DNA of 5,886 nucleotides from Actinomycetes bacterium. Lineage in GTDB: Bacteria > Actinomycetota > Coriobacteriia > Anaerosomatales > Anaerosomataceae. How positions within the stretch are numbered: position 1 is the stretch's first letter; every line of letters starts with the position of its first letter. Shown here in pieces: positions 1 through 5,886 of this stretch. Both the position numbers and the translations under genes were made by a program. The notes under the pieces were generated by a model, which worked only from the letters and a program-made list of their open reading frames with translations, was not told the DNA's origin and made no database searches. The stretch is taken from contig JAJZRZ010000114.1 in NCBI GenBank assembly GCA_021850085.1, positions 1-5,886 of the forward strand, in the 5' to 3' direction.

Positions 1-12
1 GGGCAGGACGGG

Positions 13-21
13 AGTATAGCA
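13..21 (-). promoter_or_regulatory. Possible extended -10 promoter element at the window edge
   Basis: On the minus strand the sequence reads TGC-TATACT, an extended -10 arrangement (TGn followed by a five-of-six match to TATAAT). It lies downstream of the selenoprotein stop codon and would drive a leftward gene outside the window. No -35 box is recognisable at the usual distance. A short AT-containing word can occur by chance, so this is a weak call. Confidence 0.25.
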
Positions 22-34
22 CCTGCGGCAGACA

Positions 35-50
35 GGGCGCTTCGCGGCCC
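35..50 (-). terminator. Short GC-rich hairpin just after the selenoprotein stop codon
   Basis: Immediately after the TAG stop, the minus strand can fold as GGGC-(C bulge)-GC-GAA-GC-GCCC, a 6-bp stem with one bulged C and a GAA loop. No U-tract follows (the next bases are TGTCTG), so it is not a classical intrinsic terminator. It could be a 3'-end stabilising hairpin or chance in GC-rich DNA. Confidence 0.25.
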
Positions 51-752
51 CTATCTCAGCCCGTCAAGCGAGTCCCGCAGGTCGGATTCCTTAGCTTCGC
101 CCACGATGGTATCGGCGATCGTGCCGTCCGAGTTGACGAAGACGAAGGTCGGCACGTACTGCACGCGGTATCGGGATGCCAGCGACCCGGCCTCCCCGCC
201 TGCGTCGACGTTCATCTTCAGGATATCGACGGTGCCCTCGTACTCCTTCTCAAGCCTGTCGACCACAGGCGCCATCTTCTGGCAGCTGGGTCACCAGTCG
301 GTGTAGAACTCGTACATCACGGGAACGGCCGTGGAGGCGGGCTGCTCCGCAGGGACGGCCACCTGTTCAGGTCCCGCCACCGGACCATCCCACGCCGCGA
401 TTCCTCCGGTGAGATCATGGACGGACTCGAAGCCTCGCGCGCTCAGCATACGAGCCGCCTCGGCACTGCGGCTGCCTGTTGCGCAATAGAGCACGATGAG
501 GGCCGACGGGTCCCAGCCTTCGGACTCTTCGGCCAGGCGAGTCAGGGGCACGTTGTCGGCACCGGGAATATGGCCCATGGCGAACTCGGCCTCCGTGCGT
601 ACGTCCAGAACGCGGGCGCCGTCCGTCTGAAGGCGGGCGAACTGATCGCCGTCCACGACTCCAGGGGTGGGACCGCCGGATGCAAGCACGACGAACGCAC
701 CGGCGATGAGCGCGACGGCGCACGCGAGCACGATCCACTTGGTGCGGCTCAT
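51..752 (-). CDS. Membrane-anchored rhodanese-thioredoxin fusion selenoprotein (Sec at residue 154)
   Basis: This is read as one 233-residue protein through an in-frame UGA. Residues 1-5 are polar and basic, and 6-24 form a hydrophobic segment (signal anchor or uncleaved signal peptide), so the rest is probably outside the cytoplasmic membrane. Residues about 32-124 are a rhodanese domain: LDVRTEAEF at 49-57, GHIPGADNVP at 60-69, active-site loop C90-A-T-G-S-R95, and GGIAAW at 116-121. A Pro/Ala-rich linker (about 125-142) leads to a thioredoxin fold at 143-233, with strand VMYEFYTDW, then UGA154-P-S-C157, and the conserved cis-Pro in YVPTF (P201). UGA replaces the first Cys of the CxxC motif, and a SECIS-like hairpin follows. 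The frame stays open and conserved for 79 codons beyond the UGA, which argues against a pseudogene. The start at M1 is chosen for its GGAGGT site; an in-frame ATG 20 codons upstream (810-812) has less support. The likely role is thiol/disulfide or persulfide redox chemistry in the envelope; the substrate is unknown. Termination at UGA would leave a 153-residue anchored rhodanese. Confidence 0.87.
254..270 (-). promoter_or_regulatory. Candidate bacterial SECIS hairpin
   Basis: In the mRNA, nucleotides 21-37 after the UGA form a perfect 6-bp stem, GCCUGU with ACAGGC, closed by the loop GGUCG. The loop starts 27 nt after the UGA. Known bacterial SECIS elements lie within the coding region just downstream of UGA, with an apical loop roughly 16-37 nt away and a G among the first loop bases. 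The E. coli fdhF element has a GGUC loop, and this loop begins with the same four bases. A second small hairpin, GCCA-GAAGA-UGGC (271-283), directly abuts it on the UGA side. The assignment comes from reading complementarity by eye, not from an energy calculation. Confidence 0.75.
291..293 (-). other. In-frame UGA read as selenocysteine (Sec154)
   Basis: On the minus strand the codons run TAC ACC GAC TGG TGA CCC AGC TGC CAG, giving Y-T-D-W-stop-P-S-C-Q. Thioredoxin-fold proteins have W-C-x-x-C here, so the UGA sits exactly at the nucleophilic first cysteine. The resolving Cys157 is intact. A Cys-to-Sec swap at this position is a recurrent theme in bacterial redox selenoproteins. Decoding needs SelA, SelB, SelC (tRNA-Sec) and SelD, none of which lies in this window. 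Confidence 0.85.
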
Positions 753-755
753 CCC

Positions 756-761
756 ACCTCC
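756..761 (-). promoter_or_regulatory. Ribosome binding site that fixes the selenoprotein start
   Basis: The minus strand reads GGAGGT-GGG-ATG. The GGAGG core ends four bases before the ATG at 750-752, slightly tight but a strong anti-SD match. It supports starting at MSRTKW, which also places the hydrophobic anchor right at the N-terminus, rather than at the ATG 60 bases upstream. Confidence 0.65.
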
Positions 762-821
762 GGGAATACCGAGGACGACTGCGCGTATCGACTGATGCGC
801 CTGCGGGTACACTCAAGCAAC

Positions 822-831
822 CGGCATGCCG
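822..831. repeat. Perfect 10-bp palindrome 1 (CGGCATGCCG), possible operator half
   Basis: CGGCATGCCG equals its own reverse complement. It lies in the divergent intergenic region, 19 bp centre to centre from a second palindrome with the same GCATGC core (841-850). The pair could be adjacent regulator binding sites, but no regulator is encoded in the window and short palindromes arise by chance in GC-rich DNA. Confidence 0.35.
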
Positions 832-840
832 TGTCCGGGC

Positions 841-850
841 CCGCATGCGG
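841..850. repeat. Perfect 10-bp palindrome 2 (CCGCATGCGG), possible operator half
   Basis: CCGCATGCGG is self-complementary and shares the GCATGC core with palindrome 1. It covers the position where a -35 element would lie for the CATAAT box at 863-868, which would suit a repressor site for the rightward gene. A shorter palindrome, CGGGCCCG (836-843), sits between the two and overlaps this one by three bases. Confidence 0.35.
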
Positions 851-862
851 TGGTGCGGAAAC

Positions 863-868
863 CATAAT
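863..868 (+). promoter_or_regulatory. Candidate -10 box for a leaderless glucan synthase transcript
   Basis: CATAAT matches the TATAAT consensus at five of six positions and is one of few AT-rich words in the intergenic region. It ends six bases before the ATG at 875, so transcription would be expected to start at or very near the A of that ATG. No Shine-Dalgarno sequence precedes this ATG, which fits a leaderless mRNA. No convincing -35 hexamer is seen near 840-845. Confidence 0.35.
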
Positions 869-874
869 GTCAGA

Positions 875-3800
875 ATGGACGATGAGACTACCCAGGACCC
901 GGCCTACGCGCCGGGAGGATCGAGCGGATTGGCGGCTGACGAGTACATCGGCGAGGTGCTGAACGACCGGCCGTTCAGGGGTGAGCTGTTGCGAGCGGAC
1001 CGCCTCGAAGCCGCCGCGCGTGCCCTCGCGCGCACGCAGGTTCCGGCCGCCGGCCGCCTCCGCCGCAGCACGACGCTCCTCGCGGTCATGGAGACCGCCT
1101 CGCGCGAGCTCACCTCGGTGTATCGCACACTTGCGGCCGATGCCAGGGAAGACATCCCGGTCTCGCCAGCAGCCGAGTGGCTGCTCGACAACTTCTACCT
1201 GATAGAGGAACAGGTCCGGCTCGTGCGGGAGGACCTCCCAGCGCAGTACGGCGCGGAGATACCACGCTTGGGAGACGGACCCTTCGCTGAGCTGCCGCGG
1301 GTGCTTGAGGCGGTCGCGACGCTCGTCTCGCACACCGACTCGCGCATCGAACGCGAACCGCTCGAGCGCTTCATCGTCGCCTACCAGGACATCACTCCTC
1401 TCACGATCGGCGAGGTGTGGGCCGTTCCGATCATGCTGCGGGTGGCTCTTGTCGAGAACCTGCGCCGTCTTGGACGGCACGTGATCGAGGCGCATCAGGC
1501 GGTCGTGGGCGCCGACCGGTTCGCGAACGAGCTGATCGTCGCCGCCGACCAGAGCGGTGAGGCCTTCGCGGGAAAGATGGCCGAGCTCGCCAAGGCGCAT
1601 CTGGACGTGCCAGACCCGTTCCTCGTGAGACTCTCGCAGCGCCTCACTGGACAGGAGGTCGCCCTCGCGCCGCTCGCCGACTGGCTGCAAGCCACGCTGG
1701 AGGGGCGGGGGGAGCAACTGGAGCGATTGATCACCGCGACCCATCAGCAGCAGGCCGCCGACCAGGTCTCGGTGGCCAACGCGATCACAAGCATCCGCTT
1801 CCTCGACGCCTTTGAATGGCGCGACTTCTTCGAGCGAACCAACCTCGTGGAGCAGGTCCTCCGAGAGGATCCCGCCGGAGTGTACGGCAGAATGGACTTC
1901 GCCAGCCGCGACAGGTACCGCCATGCCGTGGAGGGGGTCGCGAAGCGCTGCCCGCTAACCGAGATCGAGGTGGCCGAAGCGGCCGTGGGCCATTGTCTCG
2001 AGGCGCTTCACCGCGATGCCGCCGACGCGCTTCGCAGCCACGTGGGCCACCACCTTGTGAGCGACGGGCGTTACGCGTTCGAGGCGAGCGTCCGATACAG
2101 AGCGCTCCCCCGTGAGCGCCTCCATCGTGGTCCGCTGGCGGCACGCGGCTTCATATTCTGGGGGTTGCTCGGCACCCTGACCGCACTCCTCGCCGCAGGC
2201 GTCGCCGTTTTCGCCCAAGCCTTTTCCCCGCACGTATGGGTGGCCGTCGCGCTGGGCCTGCTCGCCGTGGTGCCAGCCACCGACGTCGCGCTTGCCATCG
2301 TGAACCGGGCCGCCGCCTGGCTGTGGCCGCCGAGAACGCTCGCGAAGATCGACCACCTCAGGCCCGTGGCGCAGGCGCACTCCACCATGGTCGTGTACAC
2401 GGCACTCCTCACATCGGCCACTGCGGCGCAGCATGTCATCGACAACATGGAGATCGGCTACCTGGCGAACCGCGATCCCCACGTCAGGTTCGGGATACTG
2501 GCCGACCTGAAGGCGGCTGCCGAACGCACGATGCCAGAGGACGCCGAAGTCATTGAAGCCTCGCGCCGCGGGATCGCCGCGCTCAACGAGCGCTACGGCG
2601 AAGACGGCACCGGCCCCTTCAGCCTGTTCGTGCGCGGACGCACCTGGAGCGAACGCGCCGGTCTGTGGATGGGCTGGGAGCGAAAGCGGGGGGCACTGGC
2701 CGAGTTCTGCGCCCTTGTGCGCGGTGCGACCGGCACGTCGTTCGAACTCGTCACAGGCGATGTCGAAGCGTTGTCCGGGGTGGCGTTCGTCATCACGCTC
2801 GACACGGACACGGTGTTGCCGAGAGATGGCGCGAGGAAGCTGATATCCACCATCGCCCATCCGCTCAACCGGGCGCGCTTCGACCCGCGCACCCGCACGG
2901 TCCGCAGGGGCTACGGGCTCGTTCAGCCGCGCGTCTCGATGTCGCTCGAGGGATCCGAGGGCAGTCTGTTCGCGTGGCTGTACTCAGGTGTGCCCGGCGT
3001 CGACCCGTACGCCGGCGCCGTCTCGGACACGTACCAGGATGTCTTCGGCGAGGGGTCGTTCACGGGCAAGGGCATCTTCGAGGTCGACATCTTCAACCGG
3101 GCGCTCGGCAGTCGCTTCCGCGACAACATGCTGCTCTCGCACGATCTGATCGAGGGATCGTACCTGCGCACCGCCCTCGCATCGGACGTCGAGGTCTTCG
3201 ACGATCAGCCGGCCAGCTACGTCTCCCACTGCGCACGGCTCCACCGGTGGGTGCGCGGCGATTGGCAGACGCTCCCATGGCTGTTCCCTCGCGTTCCGGT
3301 CCCGGGTGGGACCGAACCCAACCCGCTCACCGCGCCACACCGGTGGAAGATCGTCGACAACCTCCGCCGGAGCCTCTCGCCCATCGCCCACTCGGCCCTC
3401 GTGATCGCGGGCTTCGCGCTCCTGCCGGATGCGCCGATGTGGTGGCTCGGCGTGGTTCTCGCGCTGCTGCTCTTCCCGTTCGGTTTCAGCGTAGCCGACT
3501 CCCTGTTCAGACGCGCGCCATCGCACACGCGCGGTGAGCGCGGCCAGTTGCTCATGGACGTTCGCCGTGACTTTCTCCGTACCGCACTGAACATCACCGT
3601 CATGCCCCACCAGGCGTACCTGATGACCGACGCAATCGTCCGGGCGTTGTGGCGCATGCTCGTCAGCCGCCGCGACCTGCTTGAGTGGGAGACAGCCGCC
3701 GAGGCCGAGCGTCGGCTTGGGACAACGCGCTTGGAGGCGTTCGCTCGCCGGATGTGGCCCGCAAGCGCTATCGCGGCGGCATCTGGCGCCGCGATAGCGC

Positions 3801-5886
3801 TTTCCCCCGGCGGACTCCCGGGCCTGCTCGCATTCTCCCCGCTACTCGCGGTGTGGCTCTCCTCGCCGCTGGCGGCATGGAAGGTCAGCCAGCCTCCCGA
3901 AGAGCCTGAGACCGGTATCACCTCCGAGGACCGCGCGGCCATGCGACGACTCGCGCGTAAGACGTGGCGCTTCTTCAGCACGTTCGTGACCGCCGAGGAT
4001 CACCACCTTGCGCCGGACAATTACCAGGAGGACCCGAAGGGCGAGATCGCGCACCGCACGTCCCCCACCAACATGGGCCTCCAGCTGCTGTCGTACATCT
4101 CCGCCTATGACCTCGGCTACGTGACCGTTGCTCAGCTCGTCACCCGCGTCTCCCGGACGCTCAATACGATGACGGGCATGGAGCGTTTTCGTGGGCACTT
4201 CTACAACTGGTACGACACGCTGACCCTGCAGCCGCTCCGGCCCGCGTACGTCTCCACCGTGGACTCCGGCAACCTGGCCGGGCACCTAATCGCGCTGCGC
4301 ACAGCGCTGCTGGAGATCTCCGAAAACGCCCTGGTGAGCGCAAGCCAGCTGGATGGCATCGCCGACGCCGCCCGTCTCGCCCTCGAGGACCTCCAGCAGT
4401 CGCGCGCGACCGCGGCCGATGACGCCTCCTTGGGCGAGGTGCGGACTCTGCTGGAGGAGGTCGTCCGGCGCATCGCCCTCGACTCCACACCCGGGGACCT
4501 GGGCGAGTGGCTCTCCACGCTGCACGGCCTAGCGACGCTCACCGACGGCCTTCCGGGCCGACTCGGGGCGCTCGAGGGCGTGGACCCGAGCGTGCTCGAG
4601 CCCTTGCTCGCATCAGTGGGCGACGTCACGCGAGCCGTGCGCGCACCCATCGAGCTCATCGAGACTTACGCCCCTTGGGCGGCGGACCTCCTGTCGGCGA
4701 ACGGAACCAGCACGCATGGGGGGCCGCAGTCCTTCGCGCCGATCCTGTTCTCCGTACCGAGCCTCACGGATCTGGCCGAGGGCTTCGGGGAGACCCTCGT
4801 TGCCCTCGATCGCACCGCCGATGGCAACGAGACCGACGTGGGATGGGCCGCGCGGGTGGCGGCAGGGATCCGCGCCGGTCGCCGGCGTGCGGTGACGCTC
4901 ATCGCCGAGCTGCGGCTCGATGCACAGATAGCGCGGGAGATGTGGGAGCACACCGATTTCCGCATGCTTTTCGACGAGAGCCGCATGCTTTTCTCGATCG
5001 GCTTCAACACCGCCGAAGGCCGCCTCGACGACTCCTACTACGACATGCTCGCGAGCGAGTGCCGCCTGGCGAGCTTTCTCGCGGTCGCCCGCGGCGAGGT
5101 GCCTCAGGAGCACTGGTTCCGCCTTGGCCGTGCCATAGCGCTCACCGAGGGTGGCGCGGCGCTCATCAGCTGGAGCGCGAGCATGTTCGAGTACCTGATG
5201 CCGCTGCTCGTGATGAAGAGCTGGCCTGAGACGTTGCTCGGCAAGACGTACCGCAGCGTCGTGCGCTGGCAGATGCGCTACGCCGCGCAGCGCGGGGTGC
5301 CGTGGGGCGTCTCCGAATCGGCGTTCAACGCCAAAGACGTCGAACTCACCTACCAGTACCAGGCGTTCGGCGTGCCGGGTCTGGGCCTCAAGCGAGGGCT
5401 GTCCGCCGATGTGGTGATCGCACCGTACGCCACAGTGCTGGCGCTGATGGTGGCGCCGCGGGCCGCCCTCGACAACTTGCGTGCGCTCGCCAAGCAGGGC
5501 GCTGAGGGCAGGTACGGCTTCTACGAGGCCATCGACTACACGCCCGGGCGCGTGCCGGCAGGCCGAGAGCGTGCGCTCGTCAAGGCGTACATGGCGCACC
5601 ACCAGGGCATGAGCCTCGTGGCGCTTGGCAACGTGCTCACAGGCTTCCGGATGCAGGAACGCTTCCATGCCGATCCGCTCGTGACCTCCGCGCAACTGCT
5701 TCTCCAAGAGCGCGTGCCGCGCCGCATCCAGCTCGCACAGCCGCGGGTGGAGGAGGTCGAGTTCGTGCGCTCGGTGCGCGAGACGCCGCCTCCGGTGGCG
5801 CGCGCGTATCCGCTTGCCGACACCCCGGTGCCCGCCACGCATTTCCTGTCCAACGGCACGTACTCGGTGATGGTGACCAACAGTGG
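875..5886 (+). CDS. ndvB: Cyclic beta-1,2-glucan synthase (GT84 plus glucoamylase-like domain plus start of GH94), 3'-truncated by the window
   Basis: This enzyme family makes cyclic beta-1,2-glucan from UDP-glucose at the cytoplasmic membrane: the GT84 part elongates, and the C-terminal GH94 phosphorylase part trims the chain. At least 1670 codons are open without a stop; characterised relatives are about 2800-2900 residues, so about 40% is missing. Residues 1-424 are the mostly helical N-terminal region. Hydrophobic segments lie at about 425-450, 453-475, 837-850, 855-872, 962-977 and 982-1003. The GT part carries D643-T-D645, H756-D-L-I-E760-G and R791-W-V-R-G-D-W-Q798. The glucoamylase-like part (about 1030-1590) has PDNYQEDP near 1048, SRMLFSIGFN at 1369-1378 and MAHHQGM at 1573-1579. 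THFLSNGTYSVMVTN at 1655-1669 opens the GH94 domain. The start is uncertain: ATG 875 has no SD but may be leaderless; TTG 929 is in frame with GGGAGGA ten bases before it; an in-frame ATG at 845 also has no SD. Its product may serve osmoadaptation or surface functions. The symbol is from the Rhizobium homologue. Confidence 0.93.
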   Translation, partial: MDDETTQDPAYAPGGSSGLAADEYIGEVLNDRPFRGELLRADRLEAAARALARTQVPAAGRLRRSTTLLAVMETASRELTSVYRTLAADAREDIPVSPAAEWLLDNFYLIEEQVRLVREDLPAQYGAEIPRLGDGPFAELPRVLEAVATLVSHTDSRIEREPLERFIVAYQDITPLTIGEVWAVPIMLRVALVENLRRLGRHVIEAHQAVVGADRFANELIVAADQSGEAFAGKMAELAKAHLDVPDPFLVRLSQRLTGQEVALAPLADWLQATLEGRGEQLERLITATHQQQAADQVSVANAITSIRFLDAFEWRDFFERTNLVEQVLREDPAGVYGRMDFASRDRYRHAVEGVAKRCPLTEIEVAEAAVGHCLEALHRDAADALRSHVGHHLVSDGRYAFEASVRYRALPRERLHRGPLAARGFIFWGLLGTLTALLAAGVAVFAQAFSPHVWVAVALGLLAVVPATDVALAIVNRAAAWLWPPRTLAKIDHLRPVAQAHSTMVVYTALLTSATAAQHVIDNMEIGYLANRDPHVRFGILADLKAAAERTMPEDAEVIEASRRGIAALNERYGEDGTGPFSLFVRGRTWSERAGLWMGWERKRGALAEFCALVRGATGTSFELVTGDVEALSGVAFVITLDTDTVLPRDGARKLISTIAHPLNRARFDPRTRTVRRGYGLVQPRVSMSLEGSEGSLFAWLYSGVPGVDPYAGAVSDTYQDVFGEGSFTGKGIFEVDIFNRALGSRFRDNMLLSHDLIEGSYLRTALASDVEVFDDQPASYVSHCARLHRWVRGDWQTLPWLFPRVPVPGGTEPNPLTAPHRWKIVDNLRRSLSPIAHSALVIAGFALLPDAPMWWLGVVLALLLFPFGFSVADSLFRRAPSHTRGERGQLLMDVRRDFLRTALNITVMPHQAYLMTDAIVRALWRMLVSRRDLLEWETAAEAERRLGTTRLEAFARRMWPASAIAAASGAAIALSPGGLPGLLAFSPLLAVWLSSPLAAWKVSQPPEEPETGITSEDRAAMRRLARKTWRFFSTFVTAEDHHLAPDNYQEDPKGEIAHRTSPTNMGLQLLSYISAYDLGYVTVAQLVTRVSRTLNTMTGMERFRGHFYNWYDTLTLQPLRPAYVSTVDSGNLAGHLIALRTALLEISENALVSASQLDGIADAARLALEDLQQSRATAADDASLGEVRTLLEEVVRRIALDSTPGDLGEWLSTLHGLATLTDGLPGRLGALEGVDPSVLEPLLASVGDVTRAVRAPIELIETYAPWAADLLSANGTSTHGGPQSFAPILFSVPSLTDLAEGFGETLVALDRTADGNETDVGWAARVAAGIRAGRRRAVTLIAELRLDAQIAREMWEHTDFRMLFDESRMLFSIGFNTAEGRLDDSYYDMLASECRLASFLAVARGEVPQEHWFRLGRAIALTEGGAALISWSASMFEYLMPLLVMKSWPETLLGKTYRSVVRWQMRYAAQRGVPWGVSESAFNAKDVELTYQYQAFGVPGLGLKRGLSADVVIAPYATVLALMVAPRAALDNLRALAKQGAEGRYGFYEAIDYTPGRVPAGRERALVKAYMAHHQGMSLVALGNVLTGFRMQERFHADPLVTSAQLLLQERVPRRIQLAQPRVEEVEFVRSVRETPPPVARAYPLADTPVPATHFLSNGTYSVMVTNS
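3763..3802. repeat. Perfect 16-bp inverted repeat with 8-nt loop inside the glucan synthase gene
   Basis: AAGCGCTATCGCGGCG (3763-3778) is exactly complementary to CGCCGCGATAGCGCTT (3787-3802), separated by the eight bases GCATCTGG. It lies within the codons of a hydrophobic segment and reads S-A-I-A-A-A-S-G-A-A-I-A-L-S, itself a roughly mirrored peptide. The mRNA could form a very stable hairpin ending in UUU. Family-level function is unaffected because the frame is kept. Confidence 0.8.
4960..4993 (+). repeat. 13-bp direct repeat with in-frame 21-bp period
   Basis: CCGCATGCTTTTC occurs at 4960-4972 and again at 4981-4993, exactly seven codons apart, encoding F-RMLF-DE followed by S-RMLF-SI. 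It falls at the conserved FDESRMLFSIGFN region of the glucoamylase-like domain. It may reflect local copying between adjacent codons or coincidence of similar peptide sequence. Confidence 0.6.

Noticed and set aside
51..275. A separate small thioredoxin gene starting at the ATG at 273-275
   Set aside because: It would lack the first strand and the whole redox motif, and no ribosome binding site precedes that ATG. It is in phase with the rhodanese frame, and the bases between them encode the missing P-S-C, so it is the C-terminal part of one gene.
291..293. Nonsense mutation or sequencing error making a pseudogene
   Set aside because: The position at exactly the catalytic Cys, the intact reading frame afterwards and a well-placed SECIS-like hairpin together favour Sec decoding. 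A single-base TGC-to-TGA error cannot be fully excluded from sequence alone.
718..752. Lipoprotein signal with lipobox V-L-A-C11 in the selenoprotein
   Set aside because: The Cys is only residue 11 and the hydrophobic stretch continues to about residue 24, so the region before it is too short for a normal lipoprotein signal. A signal anchor fits better.
749..1924. Minus-strand open frame of 391 codons
   Set aside because: It is antisense to the N-terminal part of the glucan synthase and its composition (rich in R, H, E and G) is typical of a GC-rich shadow frame. No domain is recognisable.
1955..2860. Minus-strand open frame of 301 codons
   Set aside because: It lies opposite the GT84 region, whose sense frame has clear family motifs. 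No recognisable protein features or upstream signals.
2665..3537. Plus-strand open frame of 290 codons in another phase
   Set aside because: It overlaps the GT84 catalytic motifs entirely and is Arg/Pro/Ala-rich, as expected for an out-of-frame reading.
4613..5842. Minus-strand open frame of 409 codons
   Set aside because: It is antisense to the conserved glucoamylase-like region, and its length is explained by the lack of AT-rich stop codons in high-GC DNA.
1..5886. tRNA, rRNA, CRISPR array, insertion sequence or phage attachment site
   Set aside because: No spaced direct-repeat array, transposase-like coding, terminal inverted repeats or recognisable structural RNA was seen by reading both strands; the window is almost fully occupied by the two genes.

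Overview
This is a high-GC bacterial window with two divergent genes that share a 122-bp intergenic region. Base composition, an intact selenocysteine codon and a possible leaderless start suggest a selenium-using, probably anaerobic high-GC bacterium, for example a deep-branching actinobacterial (Coriobacteriia-like) or Desulfobacterota-like lineage. No marker gene is present, so the taxonomy is only a guess.

Left part, minus strand (752 to 51): one gene that a standard gene caller would split in two at an in-frame UGA. The upstream part is a membrane-anchored rhodanese domain with a CATGSR active-site loop. The downstream part is a thioredoxin fold that appears to lack its first catalytic cysteine. 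The UGA (291-293) falls exactly where the first Cys of the thioredoxin motif should be, giving W-UGA-P-S-C. It is followed at a suitable distance by a perfect 6-bp hairpin with a GGUCG loop, a good bacterial SECIS candidate. I therefore read 51-752 as a single 233-residue selenoprotein, a rhodanese-thioredoxin fusion with a U-P-S-C redox centre, probably facing the outside of the cytoplasmic membrane. This is the most interesting object in the window.

Middle (753-874): the divergent intergenic region. It has a good ribosome binding site for the selenoprotein, two perfect 10-bp palindromes sharing the core GCATGC, and a CATAAT box placed so that transcription could begin at the ATG of the rightward gene.

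Right part, plus strand (875 to the window end): a single open frame of at least 1670 codons, truncated by the window edge. It encodes a cyclic beta-1,2-glucan synthase (NdvB/ChvB/Cgs type): an N-terminal region, a GT84 glycosyltransferase with DTD, HDLIEG and RWVRGDWQ motifs among membrane segments, a glucoamylase-like domain, and the first residues of a GH94-like phosphorylase domain. A perfect 16-bp inverted repeat lies inside its coding sequence.

The two genes have no obvious functional link beyond sharing the intergenic region. One looks like envelope thiol or sulfur redox chemistry and the other like synthesis of an envelope glucan.
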